DNA from: an uncultured Luminiphilus sp.
GTDB lineage: Bacteria; Pseudomonadota; Gammaproteobacteria; Pseudomonadales; Halieaceae
Assembly (NCBI GenBank): GCA_938084055.1
Contig: CALKDK010000018.1
Coordinates: 119,116-169,455, forward strand
Reading direction: 5' to 3'
Length of the DNA stretch: 50,340 nucleotides
This document shows positions 1 to 8,708 of the stretch, piece by piece; within the stretch, counting starts at the first letter, position 1, and every line of letters begins with the position of its first letter. The position numbers and the translations under genes are program-made. A model generated the notes under the pieces. That model did not search any database. It saw nothing but the letters and a program-made list of their open reading frames with translations, and was not told the DNA's origin.

Positions 1-25
1 TAAACCCGTCCAGAGGAGGGTGCGC

Positions 26-1006
26 GTGTCGATACCATCGGAAACCCTGAGTAACGCCTATCGGCTGATGAAGACCATCCGTGAATTTGAAGAGCGTGTG
101 AACGCGGAAATCATGAATGGCCAGATTCCCGGCTTTACCCATCTGTACACCGGACAGGAGGCCAACGCTGTGGGCGTGTGTGCCCACCTTGACGCGAGCG
201 ACACCATTATTTCAACCCATCGCGGTCACGGTCACTGTATTGCCAAGGGCGCCGACGTGTCGGGCATGATGAAGGAGCTGTTTGGTTCCTCAGAGGGTCT
301 GTGCAAGGGCAAGGGGGGATCCATGCACGTGGCCGATATCGACAAGGGTATTCTGGGCGCCAACGGTATTGTCGCCGGTGGCCCGCCGATTTCGGTGGGT
401 TCCGCGCTGGCCGCCAAGATACGCAAGAACGGCAAGGTCGCCGTGTCTTTTTCGGGCGATGGCTCGGTAAACCAGGGCACCTGTTTTGAAGCTATGAACA
501 TGGCCGTTGTGCTGGAAGTGCCGGCCGTATTTGTGATTGAAAATAATTATTACTCCGAACATACCAACATCAGCTACGCGGTGGGCTGCGATGACCTCAA
601 GGCACGTACCGAAGCCTTCGGCTTTCCGGTATTTGTCGCTGACGGTGCCGACTTTTTCGCCGTCTATGAAGCGGCGGGCAAAGCCATAGACCATGCCCGG
701 GCAGGGCACGGTCCCGCCGGCGTCTTTGCCGAGCAGGGCCGCTACCACGGGCATTTCGTCGGTGATCCCCAGCATTACCGTGGCGAGGGTGAGCTCGATG
801 ACCTGCGGGAAAATCACGATTGCCTGAAAAATTTCCGTGCACGTATGGCCGAAACCAATGAGCTGGATGCCGCGACCCTGGACGCCATTGACGCTGATGT
901 CATGGCTGAGATCGAGCAGGCGGTGGTCGATGCCAAGGCAGCCGCGCGGCCCACCGCGGCGCAGGTAACCGAGGACGTTTACATCAATTATGGCGCAGGC
1001 GCCTGA
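26..1006 (+). CDS. acoA: TPP-dependent dehydrogenase E1 component, alpha subunit (acetoin dehydrogenase-like)
   Basis: This is the alpha subunit of a thiamine-diphosphate E1 enzyme that decarboxylates or cleaves its substrate and hands the acyl group to the lipoyl arm of E2. The TPP-binding signature GDGSVNQG is visible, and the stretches around IPGFTHLYTGQEA and FVIENNYYSEH resemble acetoin dehydrogenase alpha subunits more than pyruvate dehydrogenase. At about 326 residues it is normal length. I prefer the GTG at 26, because the strong GAGGAGG at 13-19 sits six bases before it and only touches the GTG at 20. The beta subunit follows after 12 bases and E2 after that, so the three form an operon. 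No E3 is visible, and the operon may begin upstream of the window. The substrate (acetoin, pyruvate or a branched-chain oxo acid) is not proven. Confidence 0.85.
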   Translation: MSIPSETLSNAYRLMKTIREFEERVNAEIMNGQIPGFTHLYTGQEANAVGVCAHLDASDTIISTHRGHGHCIAKGADVSGMMKELFGSSEGLCKGKGGSMHVADIDKGILGANGIVAGGPPISVGSALAAKIRKNGKVAVSFSGDGSVNQGTCFEAMNMAVVLEVPAVFVIENNYYSEHTNISYAVGCDDLKARTEAFGFPVFVADGADFFAVYEAAGKAIDHARAGHGPAGVFAEQGRYHGHFVGDPQHYRGEGELDDLRENHDCLKNFRARMAETNELDAATLDAIDADVMAEIEQAVVDAKAAARPTAAQVTEDVYINYGAGA

Positions 1007-1018
1007 GGAGTCCGGATC

Positions 1019-2020
1019 ATGTCCCAGAAAACCATGCGCGATGCGATTAACGAAGCCCTGCACCAGGCCATGGAGCAGGACGAGTCTGTGTTTGTCATTG
1101 GTGAGGACGTCGCAGGTTGTAATGGCAGTGCTGGCGATGTCGGAGCAGTGGGGGGCGTGTTTGGCGTGACCACGGGCATTTACCACCGCTGGCCCGACCG
1201 CTGTATTGACACCCCCATTTCCGAATCGGCCATCGTTGGTGCCGCCGCCGGGGCGGCCCTGGTGGGCATGCGCCCGGTGGCAGAAATCATGTTTGCCGAT
1301 TTCATCGGTGTCTGTATGGACCAGATCGTGAACCAGATGGCCAAGTTCCGCTATATGTTTGGCGGCAAGAGTCGCTGCCCCGCGGTGATCCGGTTTTCTG
1401 CCGGGGGCGGTTTCAGCGCGGCCGGCCAGCACAGTCAGGCCATGTACCAGGTGATGACCTCGTTCCCCGGTCTAAAGGTTGTGGTGCCCTCCAATGCCTA
1501 CGATGCCAAGGGTCTGCTGTTAACCGCCATTGCCGACGATGATCCGGTGCTGTTCTTTGAGCCCAAGATTCTCTATCAGGAAACCTGTGAGGTGCCTGAT
1601 GATCCCTACACCATTCCCTTTGGCGAGGCGAACTTTGTGCGCGAAGGCGATGATGTCACGGTCGTGGCCTTCGGACAGATGGTCCCCAAAGCCGCCGCTG
1701 CGATTGATGAACTGGCCGAAGAGGGGATCAGCTGTGATCTTATCGACCCCCGCACGACTTCGCCCCTTGATGAGGGAGCGATTCTGGAATCCGTGGCGGC
1801 TACGGGTCGACTGGTGGTGGTGGATGAGGCCCCGCCCCGCTGTGGGCTAACCGCCGATATAGCCGCACTCGCCGCTGACAAAGCGTTTGCCAGTCTGAAA
1901 GGACCTATCAAGCAGGTGTGTGCGCCGCACAGTCCGACGCCGTTCTCGCCCGAGCTGGAGGCGGCTTACCTACCCGACGGCAACAAGATAAAGGCGGCGA
2001 TAAAAGCCACTATGGGCTGA
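1019..2020 (+). CDS. acoB: TPP-dependent dehydrogenase E1 component, beta subunit (acetoin dehydrogenase-like)
   Basis: This is the transketolase-like beta subunit that forms a heterotetramer with the alpha subunit encoded just upstream. The opening TMRDAINEALHQAME, the GEDVAG segment and the C-terminal VVVDEAPPRCGLTADIAA stretch are typical of AcoB and PdhB-type subunits, and 333 residues is the usual length. The ATG at 1019 is preceded by GAGGAG with about eight bases of spacing. It is in the same operon as E1 alpha and E2. Acetoin dehydrogenase is the closest type by eye; a pyruvate or 2-oxoisovalerate enzyme remains possible. Confidence 0.85.
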   Translation: MSQKTMRDAINEALHQAMEQDESVFVIGEDVAGCNGSAGDVGAVGGVFGVTTGIYHRWPDRCIDTPISESAIVGAAAGAALVGMRPVAEIMFADFIGVCMDQIVNQMAKFRYMFGGKSRCPAVIRFSAGGGFSAAGQHSQAMYQVMTSFPGLKVVVPSNAYDAKGLLLTAIADDDPVLFFEPKILYQETCEVPDDPYTIPFGEANFVREGDDVTVVAFGQMVPKAAAAIDELAEEGISCDLIDPRTTSPLDEGAILESVAATGRLVVVDEAPPRCGLTADIAALAADKAFASLKGPIKQVCAPHSPTPFSPELEAAYLPDGNKIKAAIKATMG

Positions 2021-2045
2021 AGTCCGCACAACGAGGAAGCAAATT

Positions 2046-3209
2046 TTGAGCGATATCTATCCAATCGCGGTCCCCAAGTGGGGAATCGAAATGGTCGAAG
2101 GGACCATAACCACCTGGAACAAGTCCACCGGCGACGCTGTTGCCAAAGGCGATGAAGTCTTTGAGATGGAGTCCGACAAAATTGTCAATGTCTGGGACTC
2201 GCCGGTGACGGGTGTGCTGCGTCGTATTCTCGCGGAACCCGGTGACGCCCATCCGGTGGGTGCCTTGCTGGGCGTCATTGCCCCGGCCACGGTCAGCGAA
2301 GCCGACATCGACAGCTTTATCGCCTCCTACGCCGTGAAAGAGACCGGGGCCGAGGCAGCGGTTGAGCCCGTGGCCGCCACACCCACGGGCCAGACCAGCG
2401 ATGCCTATACCCGCTCTTCACCTTCGGTGCGTAAACTGGCTGACGAGCTGGGGGTTGACCTGGGTACGGTCACCGGCACGGGACGCCGCGGGCGCATCAC
2501 CGATGACGACGTTCGTGCCGCCGCCGGTGGTGCTGGCGACATGGCCGGAGTTTCGATCATTCCCCTGTCGCCCATGCGCAAGACGATTGCCCGGCGGCTC
2601 ACCGAGGCCAAACAGTCAATACCCCACTTTTACCTCACCGCCGAGTACGAGCTGGACGGGCTGATGGCCCATAGGGCCACACTCAATGACACCGGCGACA
2701 CCAAGGTGTCGGTCAATGACCTGCTGGTGTGGTGTGTGGGCCAGGCGTTGATCAAGGAGCCCCGCGCCAACGTGAACCTGGTGGGGGACGATATCCATCA
2801 GTTTGAGTCGGCGCATATTGCGGTGGCCATCGCTACCGACGAGGGGCTGTTTCCCGCGACGATACCCCGGGTCGATGCCCTGTCCCCTGCCGAGGTGGCC
2901 CAGGCGACGGCGGCACTGGCTGAAAAGGCGCGCACCGGTAGCCTCACCAAGGATGACATCAGCGGCGGTTCCTTTACGGTATCGAACTTGGGTATGTACG
3001 GTATTTCCCAGTTCACCGCCATCATTAATCCCCCCATGGGCGCGATTCTCGCCCTGGGAAAAGCCGAACCCAAGGTGGTGGTCAGGGCAGGCGGGCAGGC
3101 GGTCGCCACTGTGCTCACGGCCACCCTGTCCTGTGATCACCGGGTAATCGACGGTGCAGTGGGTGCCCAGTTCCTCGCGGCCCTCAGGGAAGTGATCGAC
3201 GGCTTGTAG
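2046..3209 (+). CDS. Dihydrolipoamide acyltransferase, E2 component
   Basis: E2 transfers the acyl or acetyl group from its lipoyl arm to CoA in the complex with the E1 subunits encoded upstream. Three parts are visible in order: a lipoyl domain (residues 1-80, lipoyl Lys45 in ESDKIV), a peripheral subunit-binding domain (about 123-160, SPSVRKLADELGVD) and a catalytic acyltransferase domain (about 170-387) with the HxxxD motif at His365 in CDHRVIDG. The hinge between the first two is Ala/Thr/Glu-rich. The start is TTG at 2046 with GAGGAA seven bases upstream; no better ATG exists. It is the ordinary E2 fold, not the hydrolase-type AcoC of some Pseudomonas acetoin operons, which leaves substrate assignment open. 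Confidence 0.87.
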   Translation: MSDIYPIAVPKWGIEMVEGTITTWNKSTGDAVAKGDEVFEMESDKIVNVWDSPVTGVLRRILAEPGDAHPVGALLGVIAPATVSEADIDSFIASYAVKETGAEAAVEPVAATPTGQTSDAYTRSSPSVRKLADELGVDLGTVTGTGRRGRITDDDVRAAAGGAGDMAGVSIIPLSPMRKTIARRLTEAKQSIPHFYLTAEYELDGLMAHRATLNDTGDTKVSVNDLLVWCVGQALIKEPRANVNLVGDDIHQFESAHIAVAIATDEGLFPATIPRVDALSPAEVAQATAALAEKARTGSLTKDDISGGSFTVSNLGMYGISQFTAIINPPMGAILALGKAEPKVVVRAGGQAVATVLTATLSCDHRVIDGAVGAQFLAALREVIDGL

Positions 3210-3353
3210 CGCTTCCGATTCAGCCCAGAGACGGGGCTGCGGGGGCGCGGGAATGAGTCTCGCAGGCGACCACGGGGGGTGACAGCCAGCCTCAGTTCCC
3301 CGCCGGCCACGTCGCCCGCGCTGGGCAGGCCATTTAACCGTGCCCAATCGGGC

Positions 3354-4712
3354 TCAGCGCTTACTGGCCGTGGCCAAGCGGGCGAAATAATCCCGTGCCG
3401 CCGTCATGACCCGGGGCGCCAGAATCAGGGTGCTAACCATGGTGGGTATGGCCATCAGTCCATAGCTCCCCGATATCAGGTTGAAGACCACATCAATACT
3501 CATGGTCGCGCCAAAGACCACCGCGGCAATGAAGAACCAGCGAAAATAGGGTTGCCACTGGGCACCTACCAGAAAGCCAAAGCACTTGGCGCCGTAATAC
3601 CAGCCGGTGAACATGGTGGTGGTGCTCAGAATCAGGGCTACAAAACCCAGTGCCAGCACACCGGGGAGTCCCATCTCGGCCCTGAATGCATTGGCGGTGA
3701 GTGTAATACCCGAGAGATTACCCGGCGCCTGCCAGTCACCGGCCAGCAGAATAACGAGGGCCGTACAGGAGCACACCAGGAGGGTGTCAATAATGGGTCC
3801 AAGGGCCGCCAACAGACCCTCCCGGATCGGTTCAGCGGTGCGTGCAGCACCGTGGGCCATGACCTCGGTGCCCACTCCCGCTTCATTGGAAAACGCGCCG
3901 CGACTGACGCCGATCAGGATCACGCCCAGCATCCCGCCGCCAAAGGCCGTGGGCTGGAATGCCTCCCGAACGATGCCTGCCAATACTCCCGGAACCGCAC
4001 TGCCATGGGCGGCCACTATCCAAAGCGTCATGGCGAGGTACACCAGTACCATGGTGGGCAGGGCAGCGACCGCGACTCGGGCCACCCGTGGCAGCCCGCC
4101 GAAGATGACCGAGCCCACCAGGAGAGCCAGCAGTACTCCCGTGACAGGAGCGGCCCAAAAAGGGGGTTGCCCAGCGAATGCGGCGTCGTTAATCAGGGCG
4201 GTGAGCTGATTGGCCTGGAACATGGGCAGGGTGCCGATCAGGCCCGCCAGTGAAAACAGGACGGCCAGGGGGTAGAAGCGCCGGGGCAGGGCTTCACGTA
4301 TGACGTACATGGGTCCGCCCTGCAGGTGACCCAGGCTGTCCTGCCCCCGGTACATGACGCCCAGGGAGCAGGTAAAAAACTTTGTGGCGATGCCGATGAT
4401 CGCAGACATCCACATCCAGAACACGGCCCCGGGGCCGCCCGCGACAATGGCAAGTGCAACACCCGCTACATTGCCAAGGCCCATGGTATTCGAGAGCGCC
4501 GCTGCCAGCGCCTGCTGGTGGGACAGGTCGCCGGGCTGGTCAGGCGTTTCATAGCGACCCCGCAGGATATCGATCGCATGCCCAAGGTGTCGGTAGGGCA
4601 GGGCGCGGGACCACACCAGGAAAATGCAGCCGCCCCCCAGCAGCAGCACGACCAGCGGTGTTCCCCAAACCAGGTCCGCAAACCGTTGGGAGAACAGTTC
4701 CAACCCCGCCAT
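3354..4712 (-). CDS. Sodium:alanine/glycine symporter family (AGCS) transporter
   Basis: This is an inner-membrane secondary transporter, expected to take up alanine or glycine with sodium. The family signature is clear: MGLGNVAGVALAIVAGG followed by PGAVFWMW, then many hydrophobic segments. The reading frame stays open upstream, but I start at the ATG at 4712 because AAGGA (4720-4724) lies seven bases before it and the protein then begins with the usual short lead into the first membrane helix; this gives about 452 residues. It is convergent with the E2 gene and divergent from the PQQ dehydrogenase. Its exact amino acid substrate is not visible. Confidence 0.88.
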   Translation of the reverse strand: MAGLELFSQRFADLVWGTPLVVLLLGGGCIFLVWSRALPYRHLGHAIDILRGRYETPDQPGDLSHQQALAAALSNTMGLGNVAGVALAIVAGGPGAVFWMWMSAIIGIATKFFTCSLGVMYRGQDSLGHLQGGPMYVIREALPRRFYPLAVLFSLAGLIGTLPMFQANQLTALINDAAFAGQPPFWAAPVTGVLLALLVGSVIFGGLPRVARVAVAALPTMVLVYLAMTLWIVAAHGSAVPGVLAGIVREAFQPTAFGGGMLGVILIGVSRGAFSNEAGVGTEVMAHGAARTAEPIREGLLAALGPIIDTLLVCSCTALVILLAGDWQAPGNLSGITLTANAFRAEMGLPGVLALGFVALILSTTTMFTGWYYGAKCFGFLVGAQWQPYFRWFFIAAVVFGATMSIDVVFNLISGSYGLMAIPTMVSTLILAPRVMTAARDYFARLATASKR

Positions 4713-5109
4713 GAGCACGTCCTTACACCGAGACTGTAAAGCATCACACACTAACCCATTGGTCGGTGGGTGGTCACGCAGACCGCAACTGCGGATTGGG
4801 GCGGTGGGTACTTCGGCTTCGTTGCAGGGCCCTCTGCCGTGACTCACCTGGACGGCATCTGGAGTTTGTGCGCTGGTAGTTGCACACGGGTCAGTGGCCG
4901 ACTAATCTTGGGGTATGGGTGTCAGGCACTGGGGGAACTGTCGTCCATGCTCCATCTCTGAGGGGACAGGGAGTCAGTCTGAGAACGCCTGGTGGCAGTC
5001 GCGCAGTACCTCCCCGCGGCATGCCACCAGGGTGTGTCGCTGTGGCACCAAACTGGCACCAGGGTCCCGCGTGGAGCGCCACCAGAAAAGACATAAGAAG
5101 AGGTCAGCT
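4713..5109. promoter_or_regulatory. Divergent intergenic region with repeated CACCAG-type half sites
   Basis: This 397-base stretch separates the divergent symporter and PQQ dehydrogenase genes and contains no convincing gene. Its dehydrogenase-proximal half carries a perfect 10-base inverted repeat, CCTGGTGGCA at 4988-4997 and TGCCACCAGG at 5022-5031. It also carries two direct copies of TGGCACCA at 5043-5050 and 5054-5061 and a GCCACCAG at 5078-5085. Such clustering looks like binding sites for a regulator of the dehydrogenase, but no factor can be named. I do not see a convincing sigma-70 or sigma-54 promoter. Confidence 0.4.
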
Positions 5110-7329
5110 GTGTCGTATCCAACCAAAATACTGTTTGCCACTTTAGGGCTTGCGCTGCTTGCCGGCTGTGGAGACAAAGACGCCGAGGTGTCTTCCGGGG
5201 TCGCCGATGCGGGCGGCGAGGCCGTCATCGCCCGGGCGCAGAATCCCATGGCGGCGGTAAACCAGAACAGGCTCGATACGGCTGCAGAGCAGCCGGAGCA
5301 ATGGCTCACCTATGGCGGGTCCTACGACGAAACGCGTCACTCCAGCCTGACCAAGATCAATCGCGACACCCTGCCCGATTTGGGTGTCGGATGGGTCTAC
5401 GATATGAAGAAGCCACGGGGCGTGGAAGCCACGCCCATCGTGGTGGATGGTGTCATGTACGTGACGGGCTCCTGGTCGGTGGTCTACGCCCTCGATGCGC
5501 GGACAGGCGAAGAGCTCTGGGTTTATGATCCCGAGGTGTCTGGCGAAGATGCGGCCAAGGGCTGCTGTGACGTCGTCAACCGGGGTTTGGCCGTTTATGA
5601 AGGCAAGGTTTTTGTCGGTGTTTTCGACGGACGCCTGGAGGCCCTGGACGCCAGGACCGGTGCTGTGCTGTGGAGCAAAGTAACCGTGGACCAGAGCAAG
5701 CCCTACACGATTACCGGTGCGCCCCGGGTGGTTAAAGACAAGGTCATTATTGGTAACGGTGGTGCGGAGCTGGGTGTGCGGGGATATGTGACCGCCTATG
5801 ACACCGATACCGGCGACCTGGTATGGCGTTTCTACACGGTGCCCAATCCCAATAAAGAGCCCGATGGTGCAGCCTCGGACGCTATTTTGGCCAAGCTGGC
5901 CAACGAGACCTGGGGTGACACCGGCGCCTGGGTAACCGATGGCGGTGGTGGCACGGTCTGGGATGCCATTGTGTACGATCAGGTTAATGACCAGGTACTG
6001 CTGGGTATTGGTAACGGGTCACCCTGGAACGCGGCGATTCGCGATCCAGACAGTGACGGTGACAATCTGTTCCTGTCGTCTATTCTCGCGGTGGACGCCG
6101 ATACCGGCATCTACAAATGGCACTACCAGACGACACCCCGTGATATGTGGGATTACACCGCAACACAACCCATGCTGCTGGCTGATCTGCCCCTGGGCGT
6201 CGAGGGTGCGCCGCGGCGTGTCGTGATGCAGGCGCCCAAAAACGGCTTTTTTTATGTGCTCGACGCCGCAACCGGTGAGTTGATTTCGGCCGATGCCTTT
6301 ACCGATATGACTTGGGCAACGGGCATCGATGAGAACGGCCGACCCATTGAGGTGCCCGAAGCGCGCAGCCTCGATGAGGACTTTGTGGTGCTGCCCGGAC
6401 CCACCGGTGCCCACAACTGGCACCCAATGTCCTACAACCCTGACACGGGTCTGGTTTACATCCCGACCAACATCTGGCCGCTGGTTTACAGCCACCCCGA
6501 CCCCGACGACCCGGTCAAGAGCAACTGGAACATTGGTTACCGAGAAGATGCCGGCTGGCCTTTGGAAATTCCGGCCGGGGGTATTGAGGGATTGCGAGAA
6601 ATGGGCGGCGGCTCGCTGCTGGCGTGGGACCCGGTGCTGGGTGAGGCCCGCTGGGCCGTACCCTTCCCGGTGCCCTTTAATGGCGGCACGCTCTCAACCG
6701 CCAGTGGTTTGATCTTTCAAGCCAACAAGGCGGGCGAGCTGGTGGCCTACGATGCCGAAACCGGCGAGCGCGTCTGGGCACACGGACTTGTTGGCGGACC
6801 CGGTGCGGCACCCATGACCTACGAGGTTGACGGTGAGCAATATGTCACCATCCTCTCCGGGTGGGGCAGCACCATCGCAATGGTCTACGGTGTGGTCTTT
6901 GAAGAGGCTGTCGCGGCTGAAACCGGACGTGTTATCACCTTCAAAGTTGGGGGGGATGGAGTACTGCCCAAGCCCCTTGAAAACGGCATTGCCCGCACGC
7001 CCAAGAGCGCGCCTATCGGCGACGAAGCGCTGCATACCCAGGGTCTCAAATTGTTTGCAGCTAACTGCCAGTGGTGCCACGGTGCCTTTGCCATCAGCTC
7101 AGGCGTACTGCCTGATCTGCGCTGGTCTGCGATGACGGCCAGCGATGCCGCCTGGGATACGGTGGTTCGCGACGGTGCGCTCAGTGACCGGGGAATGGTG
7201 GGTGTGGGTGATCGCCTCACCAAGGACGAGACCAATGCCATTCGTGCCTATGTGGTCAAACAGGCCTGGGACGCAGTCGCCCGGGGCGAGGCCCAAACGA
7301 CTGAGACACCTGTCGTTTCAGCAAATTAA
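5110..7329 (+). CDS. PQQ-dependent alcohol dehydrogenase with C-terminal cytochrome c domain (quinohemoprotein), predicted lipoprotein
   Basis: The enzyme is expected to oxidise alcohols outside the inner membrane, passing electrons from PQQ to its own heme c. It begins with a lipoprotein signal (lipobox LLAGC), then an eight-bladed PQQ propeller with repeated W-containing blades, the adjacent cysteine pair Cys152-Cys153 in GCCDVVNRG, and the WDYTA motif. A cytochrome c domain follows with CQWCH at 653-657. Length is about 739 residues, as usual for the type. The frame is open back to 4915, but the GTG at 5110 is supported by GAGG at 5100-5103 and by the signal peptide that starts there. No separate cytochrome or PQQ biosynthesis genes are in the window. 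The actual alcohol is unknown. Confidence 0.88.
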   Translation: MSYPTKILFATLGLALLAGCGDKDAEVSSGVADAGGEAVIARAQNPMAAVNQNRLDTAAEQPEQWLTYGGSYDETRHSSLTKINRDTLPDLGVGWVYDMKKPRGVEATPIVVDGVMYVTGSWSVVYALDARTGEELWVYDPEVSGEDAAKGCCDVVNRGLAVYEGKVFVGVFDGRLEALDARTGAVLWSKVTVDQSKPYTITGAPRVVKDKVIIGNGGAELGVRGYVTAYDTDTGDLVWRFYTVPNPNKEPDGAASDAILAKLANETWGDTGAWVTDGGGGTVWDAIVYDQVNDQVLLGIGNGSPWNAAIRDPDSDGDNLFLSSILAVDADTGIYKWHYQTTPRDMWDYTATQPMLLADLPLGVEGAPRRVVMQAPKNGFFYVLDAATGELISADAFTDMTWATGIDENGRPIEVPEARSLDEDFVVLPGPTGAHNWHPMSYNPDTGLVYIPTNIWPLVYSHPDPDDPVKSNWNIGYREDAGWPLEIPAGGIEGLREMGGGSLLAWDPVLGEARWAVPFPVPFNGGTLSTASGLIFQANKAGELVAYDAETGERVWAHGLVGGPGAAPMTYEVDGEQYVTILSGWGSTIAMVYGVVFEEAVAAETGRVITFKVGGDGVLPKPLENGIARTPKSAPIGDEALHTQGLKLFAANCQWCHGAFAISSGVLPDLRWSAMTASDAAWDTVVRDGALSDRGMVGVGDRLTKDETNAIRAYVVKQAWDAVARGEAQTTETPVVSAN

Positions 7330-7685
7330 AACGTCAGCTGTTTGGTCTAAAACGGCGTGTGAGTAAGTGGCATGATCAGCACCTCGAAACGCTCTTGCAC
7401 GATGGAGGAGCGTCGCGCACAGACCAGCCAGACCTCTCGGTCATGTGCACTTATCTCTGGTCTCGGTACAGCCCGTGCACTGCCAGGGGGGTCTGTTCTG
7501 AACAGGCTGCTTCAGTGATCTAAAGGCAGCGTTGTTCTTTGTCTTATGTGCCCGTAATTATTGCCCGGCTTAGGGCTCACCATTGCGTATCTGCCTGACC
7601 CAGTCCAGCAGCCTTAGGAGAAGGTTTTGCTGCCCCATGGGATCCTGGTTATTGCCAAAACATTTAGGAGGACACGAGAGACAAG
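7330..7685. other. Intergenic region, possible gene remnant on the minus strand
   Basis: No confident gene lies in these 356 bases. On the minus strand, bases about 7570-7650 read as a helix-like peptide tail (NLLLRLLDWVRQIRNGEP, then stop) that looks protein-like, but the upstream part of that frame runs into the start of the esterase gene and has no plausible start. It may be a decayed gene end or chance. The AGGAGG at 7667-7672 is the ribosome binding site of the downstream esterase gene. Confidence 0.35.
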
Positions 7686-8237
7686 ATGCATATTCTTTAC
7701 CTGCACGGCCTTGGCTCCAACGGGCAATCGTCCACTGCGGCAAACTTAGCATCTAAGCCTGATGTATCAGTTTCAGCGCCCACCTATCAGCCAGAGTGTT
7801 TCCGCAGCAGCATTGACGTACTCTGCGCTGCAATCAGACGCCAGAGACCCGATGTGGTGGCAGGCACCTCTATGGGTGGCTATTACGCGTTAAAGCTGCA
7901 GGAGATGTTTGATGTTCCCACTGTTGCTGTGAATCCCTGTTTTGATCCTGTTGCCCACCTACGCAAATACCTACGGGCACCAGCCATCAATCACGATACC
8001 GGCGAGCCCATCGTCTTCACCCTGGATATGATCGAAGCCTTTGAAACCCTAGAGCGAGTGCCGCCCCGTTCGGATCGAACCGTATTGATTGGCCTAAAAG
8101 ACGATGTCATACATCCCGACGGACAAATGAATTTTTGCGTTGATTATGGATGGGAATACAAAACCGTGGATTGGGGCCATCGGGTCGAGGACGTTGATTT
8201 ATTACTCAGAGAAGTATTCAGTACCAGAACTCCCTGA
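7686..8237 (+). CDS. YqiA-like alpha/beta hydrolase (UPF0227-type esterase)
   Basis: This is a small cytoplasmic alpha/beta hydrolase. The protein opens with MHILYLHGLGSNGQSS (oxyanion strand), has the nucleophile elbow GTSMGGYYA with Ser as nucleophile, an acidic residue in GLKDDVIHP and a late His in WGHRVED, so the Ser-Asp-His triad appears complete. At 183 residues it matches the YqiA family. AGGAGG lies just upstream of the ATG. YqiA proteins are esterases with unclear physiological substrates. It sits alone beside the IS region, with codon usage a little more AT-rich than its neighbours. Confidence 0.75.
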   Translation: MHILYLHGLGSNGQSSTAANLASKPDVSVSAPTYQPECFRSSIDVLCAAIRRQRPDVVAGTSMGGYYALKLQEMFDVPTVAVNPCFDPVAHLRKYLRAPAINHDTGEPIVFTLDMIEAFETLERVPPRSDRTVLIGLKDDVIHPDGQMNFCVDYGWEYKTVDWGHRVEDVDLLLREVFSTRTP

Positions 8238-8316
8238 TCTCGCAGTCAGCCGGGCGGTAATGGGGTTGACGGGCTATGTAGTCACAGCAGCCGCGATTAG
8301 TATCAGGGACTCTGGT

Positions 8317-8541
8317 TTACTCAATGCCCCATTCGCTCAGTACCTCACGAAAGCCGGGATACATCAGGCTGTATTTATTCATATCGTTTACGAAAATTCC
8401 CGCAGCTGCTTGCTGCTCATCAGTCAGCTGTTCGATGTCGTCTACCTCGTAAAACTCCTGAATCAACTGGACAGCACATTCGTAAGACTCACGCTCCAAG
8501 TTTTCTTCGTATTTGTAGAGCCTGGGAACATCAAAAGCCAT
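8317..8541 (-). CDS. Small hypothetical protein
   Basis: A 74-residue, strongly acidic protein that I do not recognise. It begins MAFDVPRLYKYEENLE and contains segments likely to be helical (ESYECAVQLIQEFYEV and TDEQQAAAGIFVND). The ATG at 8541 has AGGA six to nine bases upstream, which favours it over the longer open frame starting at 8586. It has no membrane segment and no signal peptide. It is convergent with the esterase gene and lies between it and the IS element, so it belongs to the accessory part of the window. Confidence 0.6.
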   Translation of the reverse strand: MAFDVPRLYKYEENLERESYECAVQLIQEFYEVDDIEQLTDEQQAAAGIFVNDMNKYSLMYPGFREVLSEWGIE

Positions 8542-8669
8542 GTCTGCTTTCCTAATATAAATGAGACTTAGACACCCCGTTGTCAATTTCTACGACGTAA
8601 TGGCAACGGATTTCCAACGGTTTATAACCCTAGCTTGCTTTGTCGAGCACTTTTGCAAACCACAGCAGT

Positions 8670-8699
8670 TGACCTGCCTGCATTAACTGGTCCAGTTTG
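8670..8699 (+). repeat. IS3 element terminal inverted repeat, orfB side
   Basis: It starts TGACCTGCCTG and includes CTGGTCCAG, matching the opposite end in about three quarters of positions. It lies ten bases beyond the orfB stop at 8709 and sets the element's lower boundary. Confidence 0.75.
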
Positions 8700-8708
8700 A
8701 ATGTTAGT

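Noticed and set aside
290..1432. Long minus-strand open frame across the E1 genes
   Set aside because: It is antisense to two clearly identified E1 genes and its translation resembles no protein; long shadows are expected at this GC content.
3222..3238. Hairpin AGCCC/GGGCT after the E2 gene
   Set aside because: Only a five-pair stem and no T-run on either strand; not convincing as a terminator.
3279..4253. Plus-strand open frame within the symporter gene
   Set aside because: Gln/Gly/His-rich translation antisense to an AGCS transporter with intact family motifs.
5043..5070. Possible sigma-54 promoter (TGGCAC) before the PQQ dehydrogenase
   Set aside because: The -12 element does not match TTGC at the correct spacing after either TGGCAC.
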